NCBI GenBank assembly: GCA_031254635.1
Contig: JAIRUB010000153.1
Coordinates: 1-43,669 of the forward strand
Origin: Prevotellaceae bacterium
GTDB lineage: Bacteria; Bacteroidota; Bacteroidia; Bacteroidales; UBA932
DNA length: 43,669 nt
Direction of reading: 5' to 3'
Below are positions 1 to 8,865 of the stretch, in pieces. Below the pieces are notes generated by a model that was not told where the DNA came from, searched no databases, and was given only the letters and a program-made list of their open reading frames with translations. How positions within the stretch are numbered: the first letter of the stretch is position 1; every line of letters starts with the position of its first letter. Made by a program: the position numbers and the translations under genes.

Positions 1-326
1 GTGGCAGTGGAGTTGCAATAAAAGCATTTTTTTGTTCATATATTTTAAAAGACCGTAAATATATGAAATGTAAATATTTAAACAATGTTTTATCAACACT
101 TTTGACTATTAAGCCCAAATCTTTAATTGGTATATACAAGAAATAGTTGACAAAACATCATTGTAGCCCATACTAGTATTGAGACATAAGGGAATAAGGT
201 TAAGGTTTGGATATTTTAACTGCTACTAAGGGAACTTTTACAAATAAGGTTTTTTTAAGGGCTAATAATAGGTTTTCCTTACGGGAAAAATTAAATTCAC
301 CTTGTACCCTTTATCTCTTTAGCCCT
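1..326. other. Gene-free left edge
   Basis: No convincing coding region is visible on either strand. The DNA is AT-rich with short T and A runs. Near 299-320 the minus strand reads as part of the GGGTACAAGGTGAA-type simple repeat that recurs elsewhere in this window (see 5851-5971). The region lies downstream of the minus-strand ogt gene, so it probably holds that operon's 3' end, but no clear hairpin terminator was found. Confidence 0.5.
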
Positions 327-827
327 TCATTCAAATAACGATAATGCTACTGCTTTTCCCGAATATCTTTTTTCGTGCGCCAGCAACCATTGCTTGCGCT
401 CCAGCCCCCAACGATAGCCTACCAATTCTCCTTGAGCGCCAATAACGCGATGACAAGGAATAACTATGACAAAAGGATTATTGCTGTTGGCGTGTCCCAC
501 AGCGCGTGCAGCCTTAGGATCATTTACACGCTCTGCCAGTTCGCCGTATGAAATGGTTGTGCCATAGGGAATATCCTGCAAAGCATGCCAAACATTTAAG
601 GTAAACGGCGTAGTGTCGAAATGCAGCGGTAAGCGAAACTCTTGCAATTTGCCTTTAAAGTAAGCATCCAACTGCTTAAAAACTTTTCTAAATAAAGGTG
701 AAAGCACAACAGCCCTCTGCTTGCCGGGTGCAATATCATCAACAAAGGAAATGCTGTCAAGTTCCAGGCCATCGGCGCTTTCAATACGAAGCGCCCCAAT
801 CGGGCTATAATATATTACTTGTTTCAT
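327..827 (-). CDS. ogt: Methylated-DNA--protein-cysteine S-methyltransferase
   Basis: Suicide DNA-repair protein that transfers the alkyl group from O6-methylguanine (or O4-methylthymine) to its own cysteine. The active-site motif IPCHRVIG is present with the acceptor at Cys125. It is preceded by the helix-turn-helix/arginine-finger region (residues about 88-118, YGTTISYGELAERV and RAVGHANSNNP). At 166 residues it has the normal Ogt length: a poorly conserved N-terminal domain followed by the catalytic domain. There is no Ada-type N-terminal zinc domain, so it is a repair enzyme rather than a sensor. It starts 15 bases after pcm ends on the same strand, so the two damage-repair genes (DNA alkylation, protein isoaspartate) probably share a transcript. 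Confidence 0.95.
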   Translation of the reverse strand: MKQVIYYSPIGALRIESADGLELDSISFVDDIAPGKQRAVVLSPLFRKVFKQLDAYFKGKLQEFRLPLHFDTTPFTLNVWHALQDIPYGTTISYGELAERVNDPKAARAVGHANSNNPFVIVIPCHRVIGAQGELVGYRWGLERKQWLLAHEKRYSGKAVALSLFE

Positions 828-842
828 AACAAGATGGTTAAG

Positions 843-1490
843 TTACTTTCCTGCCATTCCTTCAAGCATAGGCACAAAGTTGTAGTTGCCGTGCCGTGTT
901 GTACGATAATCATCTTTACCGAAACATTCTATCAACTGCATATCCTGACCATTGACGCCTATCGGAATTACCATACGGCCTCCCACGGCTAATTGTTCCA
1001 ACAGTATTGGCGGAACAGTGGGGGCTCCGCAGGTTACTATAATTTTCTGATAAGGGGCAAAAGCGCTGTTTCCCTTATATCCGTCACCATAAAAGAGCGT
1101 TACCTGATAATTCAAATTCCATAAAATATTTTGTGCCTGTACATAAAGTTCTTTCTGCCGTTCAATAGAATACACCTTAGCGCCCATTTCGGCTAAAACC
1201 GCTGCCTGATAACCGCAACCTGTGCCAATTTCCAATACTTTGTCCCATTTTTTTATTTCCAACAGATGGGTTTGCATGGCTACCGTAAATGGCTGCGATA
1301 TCGTTTGCTGCGCAGCAATAGGTAGGGGCCTGTCTTCATAAGCCAAATGTTCTAGTCCATTAGCCACAAAAAGTTGGCGGGAAATTTTACCAATGGCGGC
1401 CAATACCCGCTCATCAAAGCTAAACTTCCGTCGCAATTGCTCCACCAAGTGTTGACGTAAAATCTTATATTTTATATCTTCAATATCCAT
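843..1490 (-). CDS. pcm: Protein-L-isoaspartate O-methyltransferase
   Basis: Uses S-adenosylmethionine to methylate L-isoaspartyl residues in damaged proteins so they can return to L-aspartate. The SAM-binding motif I is clear at residues 85-97 (VLEIGTGCGYQAA), followed by the acidic ribose-binding end of strand 2 (VYSIER). The PCMT-specific QTISQPF substrate loop lies near residue 61. Its 215 residues match the family. It is the first gene of a two-gene unit with ogt. A Bacteroidota-type -7 element lies just upstream at 1497-1504 on the minus strand. The call is secure; the substrate is inferred from the family. Confidence 0.95.
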   Translation of the reverse strand: MDIEDIKYKILRQHLVEQLRRKFSFDERVLAAIGKISRQLFVANGLEHLAYEDRPLPIAAQQTISQPFTVAMQTHLLEIKKWDKVLEIGTGCGYQAAVLAEMGAKVYSIERQKELYVQAQNILWNLNYQVTLFYGDGYKGNSAFAPYQKIIVTCGAPTVPPILLEQLAVGGRMVIPIGVNGQDMQLIECFGKDDYRTTRHGNYNFVPMLEGMAGK

Positions 1491-1496
1491 GATTTA

Positions 1497-1504
1497 CAAA
1501 GATA
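1497..1504 (-). promoter_or_regulatory. Bacteroidota -7 element for pcm-ogt
   Basis: Minus-strand TATCTTTG ends 6 bases before the pcm start codon. It matches the TAnnTTTG -7 consensus of the Bacteroidota primary sigma factor. The -33 TTTG is not recognisable, so this is a half-match, and the leader would be very short. Confidence 0.45.
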
Positions 1505-1573
1505 AGGATTATTTTTGATTTACAGATTTACGGATTTATGAATAAAGATTGCGGTATGTCTCATCTTTAGGCA

Positions 1574-2194
1574 TTAATAATGGCCCATTACCCGCCAGTA
1601 ATAATACTCAAAAGAACCTTCGTGATACATTTTCACCATTGCTTCCACCGGCTTGTCTTCGCCGTATTTATCATAAGGTTTCTTCAGATTGGCGCCGAAT
1701 AGCTGGGCAATACCCTGCCAAAAGAAGGCTGTAAATCCACCCTTTATGTCTTTGATAATGTAATAAGAAGTTTGCCCCACCTCTCTGTCAATTAAGCGCA
1801 TCAACAATTTTCCTTGCAAAAAAGTTAATTTTTTTAACGGCGCTTCAAATTCCTTGAACAGTTCTTTTTCTTTACGTTTTATGTATTCCTCGCGTTCTTT
1901 TTTTGAAGAAATAGCCACAACGCCCGAATCAATCTGTATTAAGCATTGCTTGGCCAATAGGGCATAAGGATATACTTTTCTGAAATTAGTTACCAAGCGT
2001 TGGTACTCACGCTGCGCCTTTTCGTTTTTAAATACCGGCTTGGGGAAAACATATACCGGTTTAAGCGGAATCATATACACGGTATCGCCCTGTTCAATGA
2101 TATAGCCTAAGACGTGCCCTTGCTGGGCTTTGAGCGGGCTTGCCGCAAACAGCACTATCAAGAGCAGTAAGTTATATTTTAGCGACTTACACAT
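1574..2194 (-). CDS. DUF4294 domain-containing exported protein
   Basis: A 206-residue protein with an N-terminal signal peptide (hydrophobic residues about 8-20, cleavage near PLKAQQ). The body follows the DUF4294 pattern: a beta-rich start (VLGYIIEQGDTVYMIPL), a VYVFPKP turn, then charged helices (KAQREYQRLVTNFRKVYPYA). Domains of this kind are common in Bacteroidota; their biochemical role is not established, and I do not assign one. The protein is probably periplasmic or membrane-associated. A minus-strand TATCTTTG at 2218-2225 is a plausible -7 element. The gene is separated from pcm by about 80 bases and from the upstream lipoprotein gene by about 120 bases containing a GTGAAGCGTAAAGCG-type repeat, so it is probably transcribed alone. 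Confidence 0.75.
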   Translation of the reverse strand: MCKSLKYNLLLLIVLFAASPLKAQQGHVLGYIIEQGDTVYMIPLKPVYVFPKPVFKNEKAQREYQRLVTNFRKVYPYALLAKQCLIQIDSGVVAISSKKEREEYIKRKEKELFKEFEAPLKKLTFLQGKLLMRLIDREVGQTSYYIIKDIKGGFTAFFWQGIAQLFGANLKKPYDKYGEDKPVEAMVKMYHEGSFEYYYWRVMGHY

Positions 2195-2239
2195 TCACAT
2201 CAATTAATACTAACCAACAAAGATAGTGATTATTTTATA

Positions 2240-2285
2240 AATTTTATTGTGAAGCGTAAAGCGTTAGGCGTGAAGCGAGTTAACC
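2240..2285. repeat. GTGAAGCG/GTAAAGCG simple repeat
   Basis: Imperfect short-unit repeat (GTGAAGCGTAAAGCG, then TAGGCGTGAAGCGAG). It belongs to a degenerate repeat style also seen near 13234, 25504 and 29408. It lies between the DUF4294 gene and the lipoprotein gene and is not obviously coding. Confidence 0.6.
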
Positions 2286-2314
2286 CTCTACCGAGAATAC
2301 AGCTTCAGGTCAAA

Positions 2315-3049
2315 TTATTGCCATTGCTTTGCACTGGTTGACAAACCATCAGAAGTTCCATGTACTTTCACCGTTACAGGGTTTGTAATGAAAGAAGTGA
2401 AAATTTCGCCGTCGTCTGCATTGAAGTCAGACAAGTACTTCACCCAAAAGGTTAAGGTATGTGATGTCACATTTGCATATTCTTCGATGAGTGGCGTCAA
2501 ATCGAAACCAAACTTAGTAATTGTTTTTTTGTTGGAGCCATCAACGGTGTTGGTTTTTTTAGAGCGCAGATATACAGTAGGGTGTGTTTCGCCGCTTTCT
2601 TTGTCAAATCGCATTTCGTAATCTAAAATTTGCCCATCGGGAGCCATCTGCTCAAATTCAAAAATCCAAATGTTTCCGGCATGATTACGCCACATCAACG
2701 CACGGTCAATGGTATAGGTAAAATCGCTTGCGATTGCGGTTTCCGGCTCTGCCACGCTATATCCGACTTGCTTGTAACTGATGTTCGACACGAACATCGT
2801 ATCCTTATTTGTCTGTTTATCTTCTTCAATAAACAAGTTAACCCAAAACAAATCGTTAATTTCTGGATTTTCTCCGGAAAGTCCGGGCGCAAACAATAAT
2901 ATATCATAAAGAACCTCAAGCGCCGGCTGTCCTGCTTTCAAGTCCTTTACAATAGCTGCACCCTCATAATATAATACTCTTGGAGGGTTATCAAGTTTGC
3001 AACTCCAAAACATACAAACACTTATTAAAAAAAAAATTAATTTTTTCAT
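2315..3049 (-). CDS. Lipoprotein of unknown function (NigD-like layout possible)
   Basis: A 244-residue predicted lipoprotein: N-terminal MKKLIFFLISVCMFWSC with the lipobox cysteine at residue 17. The mature part looks beta-rich and ends in a domain with alternating hydrophobic strands (IEEYANVTSHTLTFWVKY). The arrangement, a small N-terminal strand domain plus a C-terminal sandwich, is reminiscent of NigD-like Bacteroidales lipoproteins, but no diagnostic motif was found, so function is left open. Codons 3-8 include a 10-base T run (A run at 3027-3036 on the plus strand), a modest slippage site inside the signal peptide. It is divergent from the transglycosylase gene at 3182. Confidence 0.6.
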   Translation of the reverse strand: MKKLIFFLISVCMFWSCKLDNPPRVLYYEGAAIVKDLKAGQPALEVLYDILLFAPGLSGENPEINDLFWVNLFIEEDKQTNKDTMFVSNISYKQVGYSVAEPETAIASDFTYTIDRALMWRNHAGNIWIFEFEQMAPDGQILDYEMRFDKESGETHPTVYLRSKKTNTVDGSNKKTITKFGFDLTPLIEEYANVTSHTLTFWVKYLSDFNADDGEIFTSFITNPVTVKVHGTSDGLSTSAKQWQ

Positions 3050-3181
3050 TATAATTATAATTTAACTTCTTGTAGCTATTATCTTGTAGCTATTATAATA
3101 GATGCCTGAACTTCAAAAAACGCTGCATTTACAAAATAATCACTATCTTTGTAGGTTATTTTAATAAAAAGGGGTACTTGA

Positions 3182-4108
3182 ATGAAAATCATATTTATCC
3201 GCACGCTCTTGCTATTTTTGCTGCTTGTTAGCTGTGCCAATACAACAAACAATCTTTCCGTTCCGCAACAAAATGAGCCTCCCGGCTTTCAGCAGGATAT
3301 TCGCACACCGAATATTCCTGATAAATTGAACTTTGCCGGAGAAGTTGTGCCGTTGGAATATTTTGATGTAGCAGAACCATTGATTCGCGAATTGTCCATA
3401 ATTTGCTATTGGCACGCCAGCACGATGTACATCACTAAATTATCGCACCGATTTTTTCCTATCATTGAGCCCATACTCCAACGAGAAGGCATACCCAACG
3501 ACTTCAAATACCTTTGTGTAGCAGAGAGCGGCTTGCAACAAGTGATATCACCGAATAAGGCAGTGGGTTTTTGGCAGTTTCTTGAAGCAACAGGCAAGGA
3601 GTACGGGTTGGAAATCAACAGCGAGATTGACGAGCGCTACCATATTGAAAAAGCAACAGTGGCTGCCTGCGCTTACCTCAAAAAAGCTTACGAAAAATAC
3701 GATTCATGGACAATGGCTGCCGCCGCTTACAATATGGGAATGGCCAATGCCGACAAGCAGATTGGTCGACAAAAACAGACTTCATACTACGATTTGTTAT
3801 TGCCCGATGAAACTATGCGCTATATCTTTCGTATATTGGCTTTCAAAACAGTGATGTCGAACCTCGAAACTTATGGTTTCTTTATTCGGAAAGACGAGTT
3901 ATTTTCTCCCTTACAGTGGACAGAAGCAACTATTGATGAACCGATTACTTCGTGGGCAGACTTTGCTGAAAAATACAATACCAATTACAAAACACTCAAA
4001 TATCTCAACCCTTGGCTACGTGATGCGGTTTTAACCAATAAGGTCAAGAAAACTTATGTGATAAAAATTCCCACACCCGGATTTCGTATCAAGGCTACCG
4101 ATTTATAA
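3182..4108 (+). CDS. mltD: Lytic transglycosylase, MltD-like lipoprotein
   Basis: Cleaves the glycan strand of peptidoglycan between MurNAc and GlcNAc, forming a 1,6-anhydro end. It has a lipoprotein signal (LLLFLLLVSCAN), then an SLT domain at about residues 85-215 with the family hallmarks: AESGLQQ carrying the catalytic glutamate, AVGFWQFLEATGKEYGL, and the AAAAYNMG motif. The C-terminal part (about 262-303) resembles one LysM-like module (SWADFAEKYNTNYKTLKYLNP). The protein (308 residues) is shorter than classical MltD with its two LysM repeats. Its stop overlaps the uvrA start by one base (TAATG), suggesting translational coupling. A TATCTTTG at 3144-3151 is a candidate -7 element. Confidence 0.88.
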   Translation: MKIIFIRTLLLFLLLVSCANTTNNLSVPQQNEPPGFQQDIRTPNIPDKLNFAGEVVPLEYFDVAEPLIRELSIICYWHASTMYITKLSHRFFPIIEPILQREGIPNDFKYLCVAESGLQQVISPNKAVGFWQFLEATGKEYGLEINSEIDERYHIEKATVAACAYLKKAYEKYDSWTMAAAAYNMGMANADKQIGRQKQTSYYDLLLPDETMRYIFRILAFKTVMSNLETYGFFIRKDELFSPLQWTEATIDEPITSWADFAEKYNTNYKTLKYLNPWLRDAVLTNKVKKTYVIKIPTPGFRIKATDL

Positions 4109-7038
4109 TGAAAAAACCAACCGCTGAAAACGAACAAAGCCTAGTAGTGCTTGGGGCGCGGGTACACAATCTCAAAAACATTGATGTACAGATTCCGCGT
4201 TATGCCCTTACAGTAATTACGGGCCTCAGCGGAAGCGGAAAATCGTCTTTGGCCTTCGATACTATTTATGCCGAAGGGCAACGGCGTTATTTGGAAACCT
4301 TGTCGGCCTACGCACGGCAGTTCATGGGCAGCATGGAGCGACCTGATGTGGACCAGATTATCGGCCTCAGCCCCGTAATAGCCATTGAACAGAAAACTAC
4401 CAATAAGAATCCACGTTCCACAGTAGGCACTATTACCGAAGTGTATGACTTCTTGCGTTTGCTGTATGCCCGCGCCGCTATTGCTTACTCCTCGGCTACA
4501 GGCGAAGAAATGGTGCGCTATACTGACGAGCAAATTGTACAATTAATTATTCAACAGTTTGCAGGAAAGAAGTGTGCACTACTGGCTCCGGTGGTATCGG
4601 GGCGGAAAGGACATTACAAAGAATTGTTCGAGCAACTGCGCAAACGCGGCTTTCTCAATGCACGTATCGATGGTGAAATAGTAGAAATAAAAGCCCAGCA
4701 TAAACTCGATCGTTATAAACCCCACTTTATCGAAGTAGTTATCGACAAACTTGTACTCTCCAATAGCGACGAACAGCGGCTGCGCGAATCAGTACGCACC
4801 GCCTTGCAACAAGGCAGGGGAACTATGGCTATGCTTGAGATGGATAGTAAGCAACTACGTTACTACAGTCGCCAATTAATGTGCCCAACCACCGGCCTTT
4901 CCTATGCCGAACCTGCTCCTCACTCTTTCTCTTTCAACTCGCCGCAAGGCGCTTGTCCACAGTGCAACGGATTAGGAACCATAGCTAAGATTGATATTAA
5001 AAAAATTATTCCTAACGATAAGGTCAGCATCAAAAAAGGAGGCATCGTCGCCTTAGGAAAATACCGCGATTCCGTTTCTTTCCGTATATTGGATGCTATC
5101 GCTGAAAAATACGATTTTTCGTTAGACGAGCCCATTGCCGAGATACCGGAGACGGCGCTCAACATTATTCTCCACGGTTCGGAAGAATTATTCCGCATAA
5201 AACTTTCCGGCGGGCTGCAAGCAAATTATATGACAACCTTCAGCGGCGTAGTAAGCATTTTAGAAAGCGTCGAAGAAGACAGTGAAAATTCAAAAATTAA
5301 CACCGAGCGTTTTGTCTCCTATACCGCTTGCCCCTCATGTCGCAGCACACGATTGAAGGAAGAAGCGCTTTGGTTCAGGATTGACGGGAAAAATATAGCC
5401 GAACTTAACGCTATGGATTTACAATCGTTGTACCACTGGTTTGATGGACTTGAAAAACGGCTCAACAAAAAACAACGAATCATAGCAAAAGATTTACTGA
5501 AAGAAATCCGCGATCGATTAGGTTTCCTCATCAATGTCGGTTTATCGTATTTGGCGCTCAACCGCAGTACGTGCAGTCTTAGCGGCGGCGAAAGTCAGCG
5601 CATACGCTTGGCCACCCAAATAGGCTCAAAGCTTGTTAACGTATTGTACATCCTCGACGAGCCCAGCATTGGATTGCACCAGCGCGACAACCGAAAACTC
5701 ATTAACGCACTTCAGCGATTGCGCGACGAGTGGAACTCAATTATTGTGGTGGAACACGATGAGGATATGATTCGTCATGCCGACCATGTAATAGATATGG
5801 GGCCGGGAGCCGGATGCAAGGGCGGAGAGGTTGTTTTCTCAGGGAAATTAACTGATGGGTACAAGGTACAAGGTGAAGGGTGCAAGGTGAAGGGTGAAAT
5901 TAATCGCATATCGCATATCGCATATCCTTTTACAACAAATAAGCAAATAAGCAAATCCGCAAATAATCAATATCAGTCCTTCACCTTAGACTACCTATCG
6001 GGGCGGAGGGAAATTGCTATTCCTAAAACACGAAGGAAAGATAGTGGCGAAGAAATTATTATCAAAGGAGCGAGCGGTAACAACCTTCAACAGGTAAATG
6101 TACGCTTTCCTTTAGGGACTTTCATCTGTGTAACGGGCGTGAGCGGCAGCGGCAAGTCAACCCTCGTCAACGAAACCTTGCAGCCAATACTCAGTCAAGC
6201 CCTTTACCGCTCTTTCCAAAATCCGCTGCCTTATGTTTCTGTAAGCGGAATTGAGCATATAGACAAGGTGGTAGAAGTTGACCAGTCGCCTATCGGACGC
6301 ACGCCCCGCAGCAATCCAGCTACTTACACCAATCTCTTTGCCGACATTCGCAAACTATTTGAAGAAACACCCGATGCCAAAATTCGCGGCTATAAGGCCG
6401 GACGCTTCTCTTTTAATGTTCGCGGCGGACGCTGCGAAGACTGTCGCGGTGCGGGTGTACAGACCATCGAAATGAATTTTCTACCCGATGTATATGTTAC
6501 TTGCAAAACCTGCAACGGCAAACGCTATACCCGCGAAACATTAGAAGTAAAATACAAGGGAAAAAATATTAATGAGGTATTAGAGTTAACCATCGACCAG
6601 GCCTGCGAATTTTTTATACACGTACCGCACATCCTGCAAAAACTCAAAACACTTCAGGATGTGGGCTTGGGTTATGTGAAGATAGGGCAGCCTTCCACAA
6701 CTCTCAGCGGCGGCGAAAGCCAACGTGTGAAATTATCAGCCGAATTAGCCAAGCGCGACACCGGTAACACTTTTTATATCTTAGATGAGCCCACTACCGG
6801 CTTACATTTCGAAGATGTGCGCATCCTGCTCGAAGTGCTAAATAAATTAGTAGAGCGCGGCAACACCGTATTGGTTATCGAACACAATATGGACGTCATA
6901 AAAACAGCCGACTATGTAATCGATTTAGGGCCTGAAGGTGGTGCAGGAGGCGGAACAATAGTAGCTACAGGAATGCCTGAAGAAATTGTAAAAAACAAAA
7001 ATAGCTTCACCGGACAATTTTTAGCACGATTATTATGA
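4108..7038 (+). CDS. uvrA: UvrABC excinuclease subunit A with an extra in-frame segment
   Basis: DNA-damage recognition ATPase of nucleotide excision repair. Two ABC modules are complete: Walker A GLSGSGKSSL, signature LSGGESQRIRLA and Walker B LYILDEPSIGLH in the first; GVSGSGKSTLV, LSGGESQRVKLSAEL and FYILDEPTTGLH in the second. The C-terminal zinc finger is intact (CEDC then CKTC). In the first zinc module only the CPQC pair is complete; the partner reads MCPTTG, which I believe is usual for this phylum. At 976 residues it is longer than the usual roughly 940. The excess is at about residues 582-622, just before the conserved YLSGRREI, and is encoded by simple-repeat DNA (see the repeat entry). 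All catalytic motifs lie outside it, so the protein is probably functional. Confidence 0.96.
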   Translation: MKKPTAENEQSLVVLGARVHNLKNIDVQIPRYALTVITGLSGSGKSSLAFDTIYAEGQRRYLETLSAYARQFMGSMERPDVDQIIGLSPVIAIEQKTTNKNPRSTVGTITEVYDFLRLLYARAAIAYSSATGEEMVRYTDEQIVQLIIQQFAGKKCALLAPVVSGRKGHYKELFEQLRKRGFLNARIDGEIVEIKAQHKLDRYKPHFIEVVIDKLVLSNSDEQRLRESVRTALQQGRGTMAMLEMDSKQLRYYSRQLMCPTTGLSYAEPAPHSFSFNSPQGACPQCNGLGTIAKIDIKKIIPNDKVSIKKGGIVALGKYRDSVSFRILDAIAEKYDFSLDEPIAEIPETALNIILHGSEELFRIKLSGGLQANYMTTFSGVVSILESVEEDSENSKINTERFVSYTACPSCRSTRLKEEALWFRIDGKNIAELNAMDLQSLYHWFDGLEKRLNKKQRIIAKDLLKEIRDRLGFLINVGLSYLALNRSTCSLSGGESQRIRLATQIGSKLVNVLYILDEPSIGLHQRDNRKLINALQRLRDEWNSIIVVEHDEDMIRHADHVIDMGPGAGCKGGEVVFSGKLTDGYKVQGEGCKVKGEINRISHIAYPFTTNKQISKSANNQYQSFTLDYLSGRREIAIPKTRRKDSGEEIIIKGASGNNLQQVNVRFPLGTFICVTGVSGSGKSTLVNETLQPILSQALYRSFQNPLPYVSVSGIEHIDKVVEVDQSPIGRTPRSNPATYTNLFADIRKLFEETPDAKIRGYKAGRFSFNVRGGRCEDCRGAGVQTIEMNFLPDVYVTCKTCNGKRYTRETLEVKYKGKNINEVLELTIDQACEFFIHVPHILQKLKTLQDVGLGYVKIGQPSTTLSGGESQRVKLSAELAKRDTGNTFYILDEPTTGLHFEDVRILLEVLNKLVERGNTVLVIEHNMDVIKTADYVIDLGPEGGAGGGTIVATGMPEEIVKNKNSFTGQFLARLL
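5851..5971 (+). repeat. Simple-repeat insertion inside uvrA
   Basis: About 120 bases of low-complexity DNA: repeated TACAAGG / GTGAAGGGTG units, then ATCGCAT repeated three times (near 5904-5922), then AAGCAAAT units. It has no counterpart in the UvrA linker of other bacteria as I know it. The same ingredients occur between genes here (TACAAGGTGAA near 305, AATCGCATATCC near 21550). The insertion keeps the reading frame. Confidence 0.7.
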
Positions 7039-7251
7039 TATGCGCAAATAAAAAACCGGAACAACAAGTGTGTTCCGGCGGAACAATATAATAAATAATG
7101 GTTTTAGTTAGTTTTACAAAAGTACAATGACAAATAAATAAAAACAACAAATAATTACACTATTTAAGAAACTATTGTAATATTTAAGAAAGTTTAACAT
7201 TTCTATCTTGTTTTCTTAATTTTTTTTAACTTTGCAAGTAAATTCAAATAA
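7039..7251. terminator. Intergenic gap with hairpin after uvrA
   Basis: An 8-bp inverted repeat (CCGGAACA at 7056-7063 with TGTTCCGG at 7071-7078) lies 18 bases after the uvrA stop. There is no T run on the plus strand after it, but on the minus strand it is followed by TTTTTT, so by the classical rule it would terminate antisense transcription. The rest of the gap is AT-rich and ends in a candidate -7 element (TAACTTTG, 7227-7234) for the next gene. Confidence 0.5.
7227..7234 (+). promoter_or_regulatory. Bacteroidota -7 element (TAACTTTG)
   Basis: TAACTTTG matches TAnnTTTG. A TTG at 7208-7210 is the best -33 candidate, with a spacer (16) slightly shorter than the usual 19-20. It would drive the TPR lipoprotein and the genes after it. 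Confidence 0.5.
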
Positions 7252-8865
7252 ATGAGACTATTGTTTATGAAATATATCAATAAAAAGGAATCTGTACTTT
7301 GGCTGTCAATACTGATATTGATGGCTGCCTGTTCGCCTAAAACTATTGGAAATTTTTCAAATAAATTATTAAACAACAAAGAATTAGTCAGAACCTCATA
7401 CTTGATGGAAGGCTTAAAATATGATGTGTTGGGCGACAAAAATTCGGCCAACTCATTACTTTTTAACGCACTTAAAGCCGACCCCAATTGTGATGCCTGC
7501 TACTATAAATTAGCTGAAATATATTTACAATCAGGTTTTCTTCCACAGGCTTTACACTTGAGTTCTTGCGCCGTACAACTCGACTCTACCAATGTATGGT
7601 ATCGCCTGCAATTCTGTGGAATAAGCATCATTGCTAAAGACTTTGAGGGGGCTGCCGAACAATTTGAATACCTTGAACCTACCATGGCCAACGACCCGCA
7701 ATTCTTATTTCTGAAGTATGAAGTCTTTATAAATACCGGCGATATGCCCGCCGCCTTGGAAGTGCTGGAAAAATTGAACATATTAGCTCCCAATCCTCGG
7801 ATTTATTCTTTTTTGGGCGAGATGTACATCAATATGGAAAAAGACTCGTTGAGCTTAGATGCTTACCGGCAATCCTTGGCTATGGATCCCGATTATCCGC
7901 CTGCACTATTCGGTGAGATGGATTATTATCGTCGGAAACAAGATTTCGACACTTTCTTTGATAAACTATATCATATCTGTCGGATTACCAATATTCCCAT
8001 GGAAATGAAGTTTGACTACCTATCGGCTATGATACGTATGCCGCGATTTCCGCAAATTTTCCAAGAGAAGCTTGATACTACATTTACCTTATTACGGCCG
8101 GTGCCCGATAGCTTAGTAGAACCGCTTTACGGTGAATATCTTATTCAAACTAATCGGAGCGATTCTGCCCTAACTGTTTTCAGAAATGCAACCCTCAGCT
8201 TTCCCGAAAATATCCAAATTTGGGAAACTTTATTGGCTTATGTTTATTACATACAAGACTGGAACAGCTTAGAAATATATGCTACAGAAGCCTTGCAATT
8301 TTCCCCTACAAGGGTAAATTTTATGACTTTAAAAGCGCTTGCTCTTTGGCAGCAAAAAAGAGTACCACAAGCGATACAGTTATTCGAAGAAACCCTTTCT
8401 TTCAGCAAGAACGACACTGCACAAACCGTACAAACTTACGCTATGCTGGGTGACTTGTACCAGCAGGAAGGAAATAATAAAAAAGCTTTTAGCTATTATG
8501 AGAAAGCATTAGCCATAGATAGCTCAAATGTTTTAGTACTCAACAATTATGCCTACTTTTTAAGTTTAGCCAGACAACAGTTGGACAAGGCTTATCGGAT
8601 GAGTAAAAAAGCCATTACAGCAGAGCCTAACAATGCTACCTATTTAGATACTTTCGGTTGGATTTTATATAAGATGGGGAAATATTTTGAAGCCAAAGCT
8701 ATTTTCAAACATGCCATGATATACGGAGGGCTAGAGCAAGCTCTAATTCTTGACCACTATGGTGATGTGCTTGATGCATTAGGAGAAAAAGAAACAGCTG
8801 TTATTTACTGGGAAATGTCGTACCGGAAAGAAGCAGATCCTGAAGTAAGAAAAAAATATAAATGA
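7252..8865 (+). CDS. TPR-repeat lipoprotein
   Basis: A 537-residue tetratricopeptide-repeat protein with a lipoprotein signal (WLSILILMAACSPK). Repeats with the usual small/aromatic pattern fill most of the chain; clear ones are near the N-terminus (ANSLLFNALKADPNCDACYY), in the middle, and at about residues 390-520 (KAFSYYEKALAIDSSNVLVL, TYLDTFGWILYKMGKYFEAK). TPR solenoids are scaffolds, so the partner is unknown. The next gene, EnvC-like, overlaps it by four bases (ATGA), which points to translational coupling and a shared envelope role. The start could also be the Met at 7267, which gives a more typical lipoprotein N-terminus (MKYINKKESVLWLS). Confidence 0.85.
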   Translation: MRLLFMKYINKKESVLWLSILILMAACSPKTIGNFSNKLLNNKELVRTSYLMEGLKYDVLGDKNSANSLLFNALKADPNCDACYYKLAEIYLQSGFLPQALHLSSCAVQLDSTNVWYRLQFCGISIIAKDFEGAAEQFEYLEPTMANDPQFLFLKYEVFINTGDMPAALEVLEKLNILAPNPRIYSFLGEMYINMEKDSLSLDAYRQSLAMDPDYPPALFGEMDYYRRKQDFDTFFDKLYHICRITNIPMEMKFDYLSAMIRMPRFPQIFQEKLDTTFTLLRPVPDSLVEPLYGEYLIQTNRSDSALTVFRNATLSFPENIQIWETLLAYVYYIQDWNSLEIYATEALQFSPTRVNFMTLKALALWQQKRVPQAIQLFEETLSFSKNDTAQTVQTYAMLGDLYQQEGNNKKAFSYYEKALAIDSSNVLVLNNYAYFLSLARQQLDKAYRMSKKAITAEPNNATYLDTFGWILYKMGKYFEAKAIFKHAMIYGGLEQALILDHYGDVLDALGEKETAVIYWEMSYRKEADPEVRKKYK

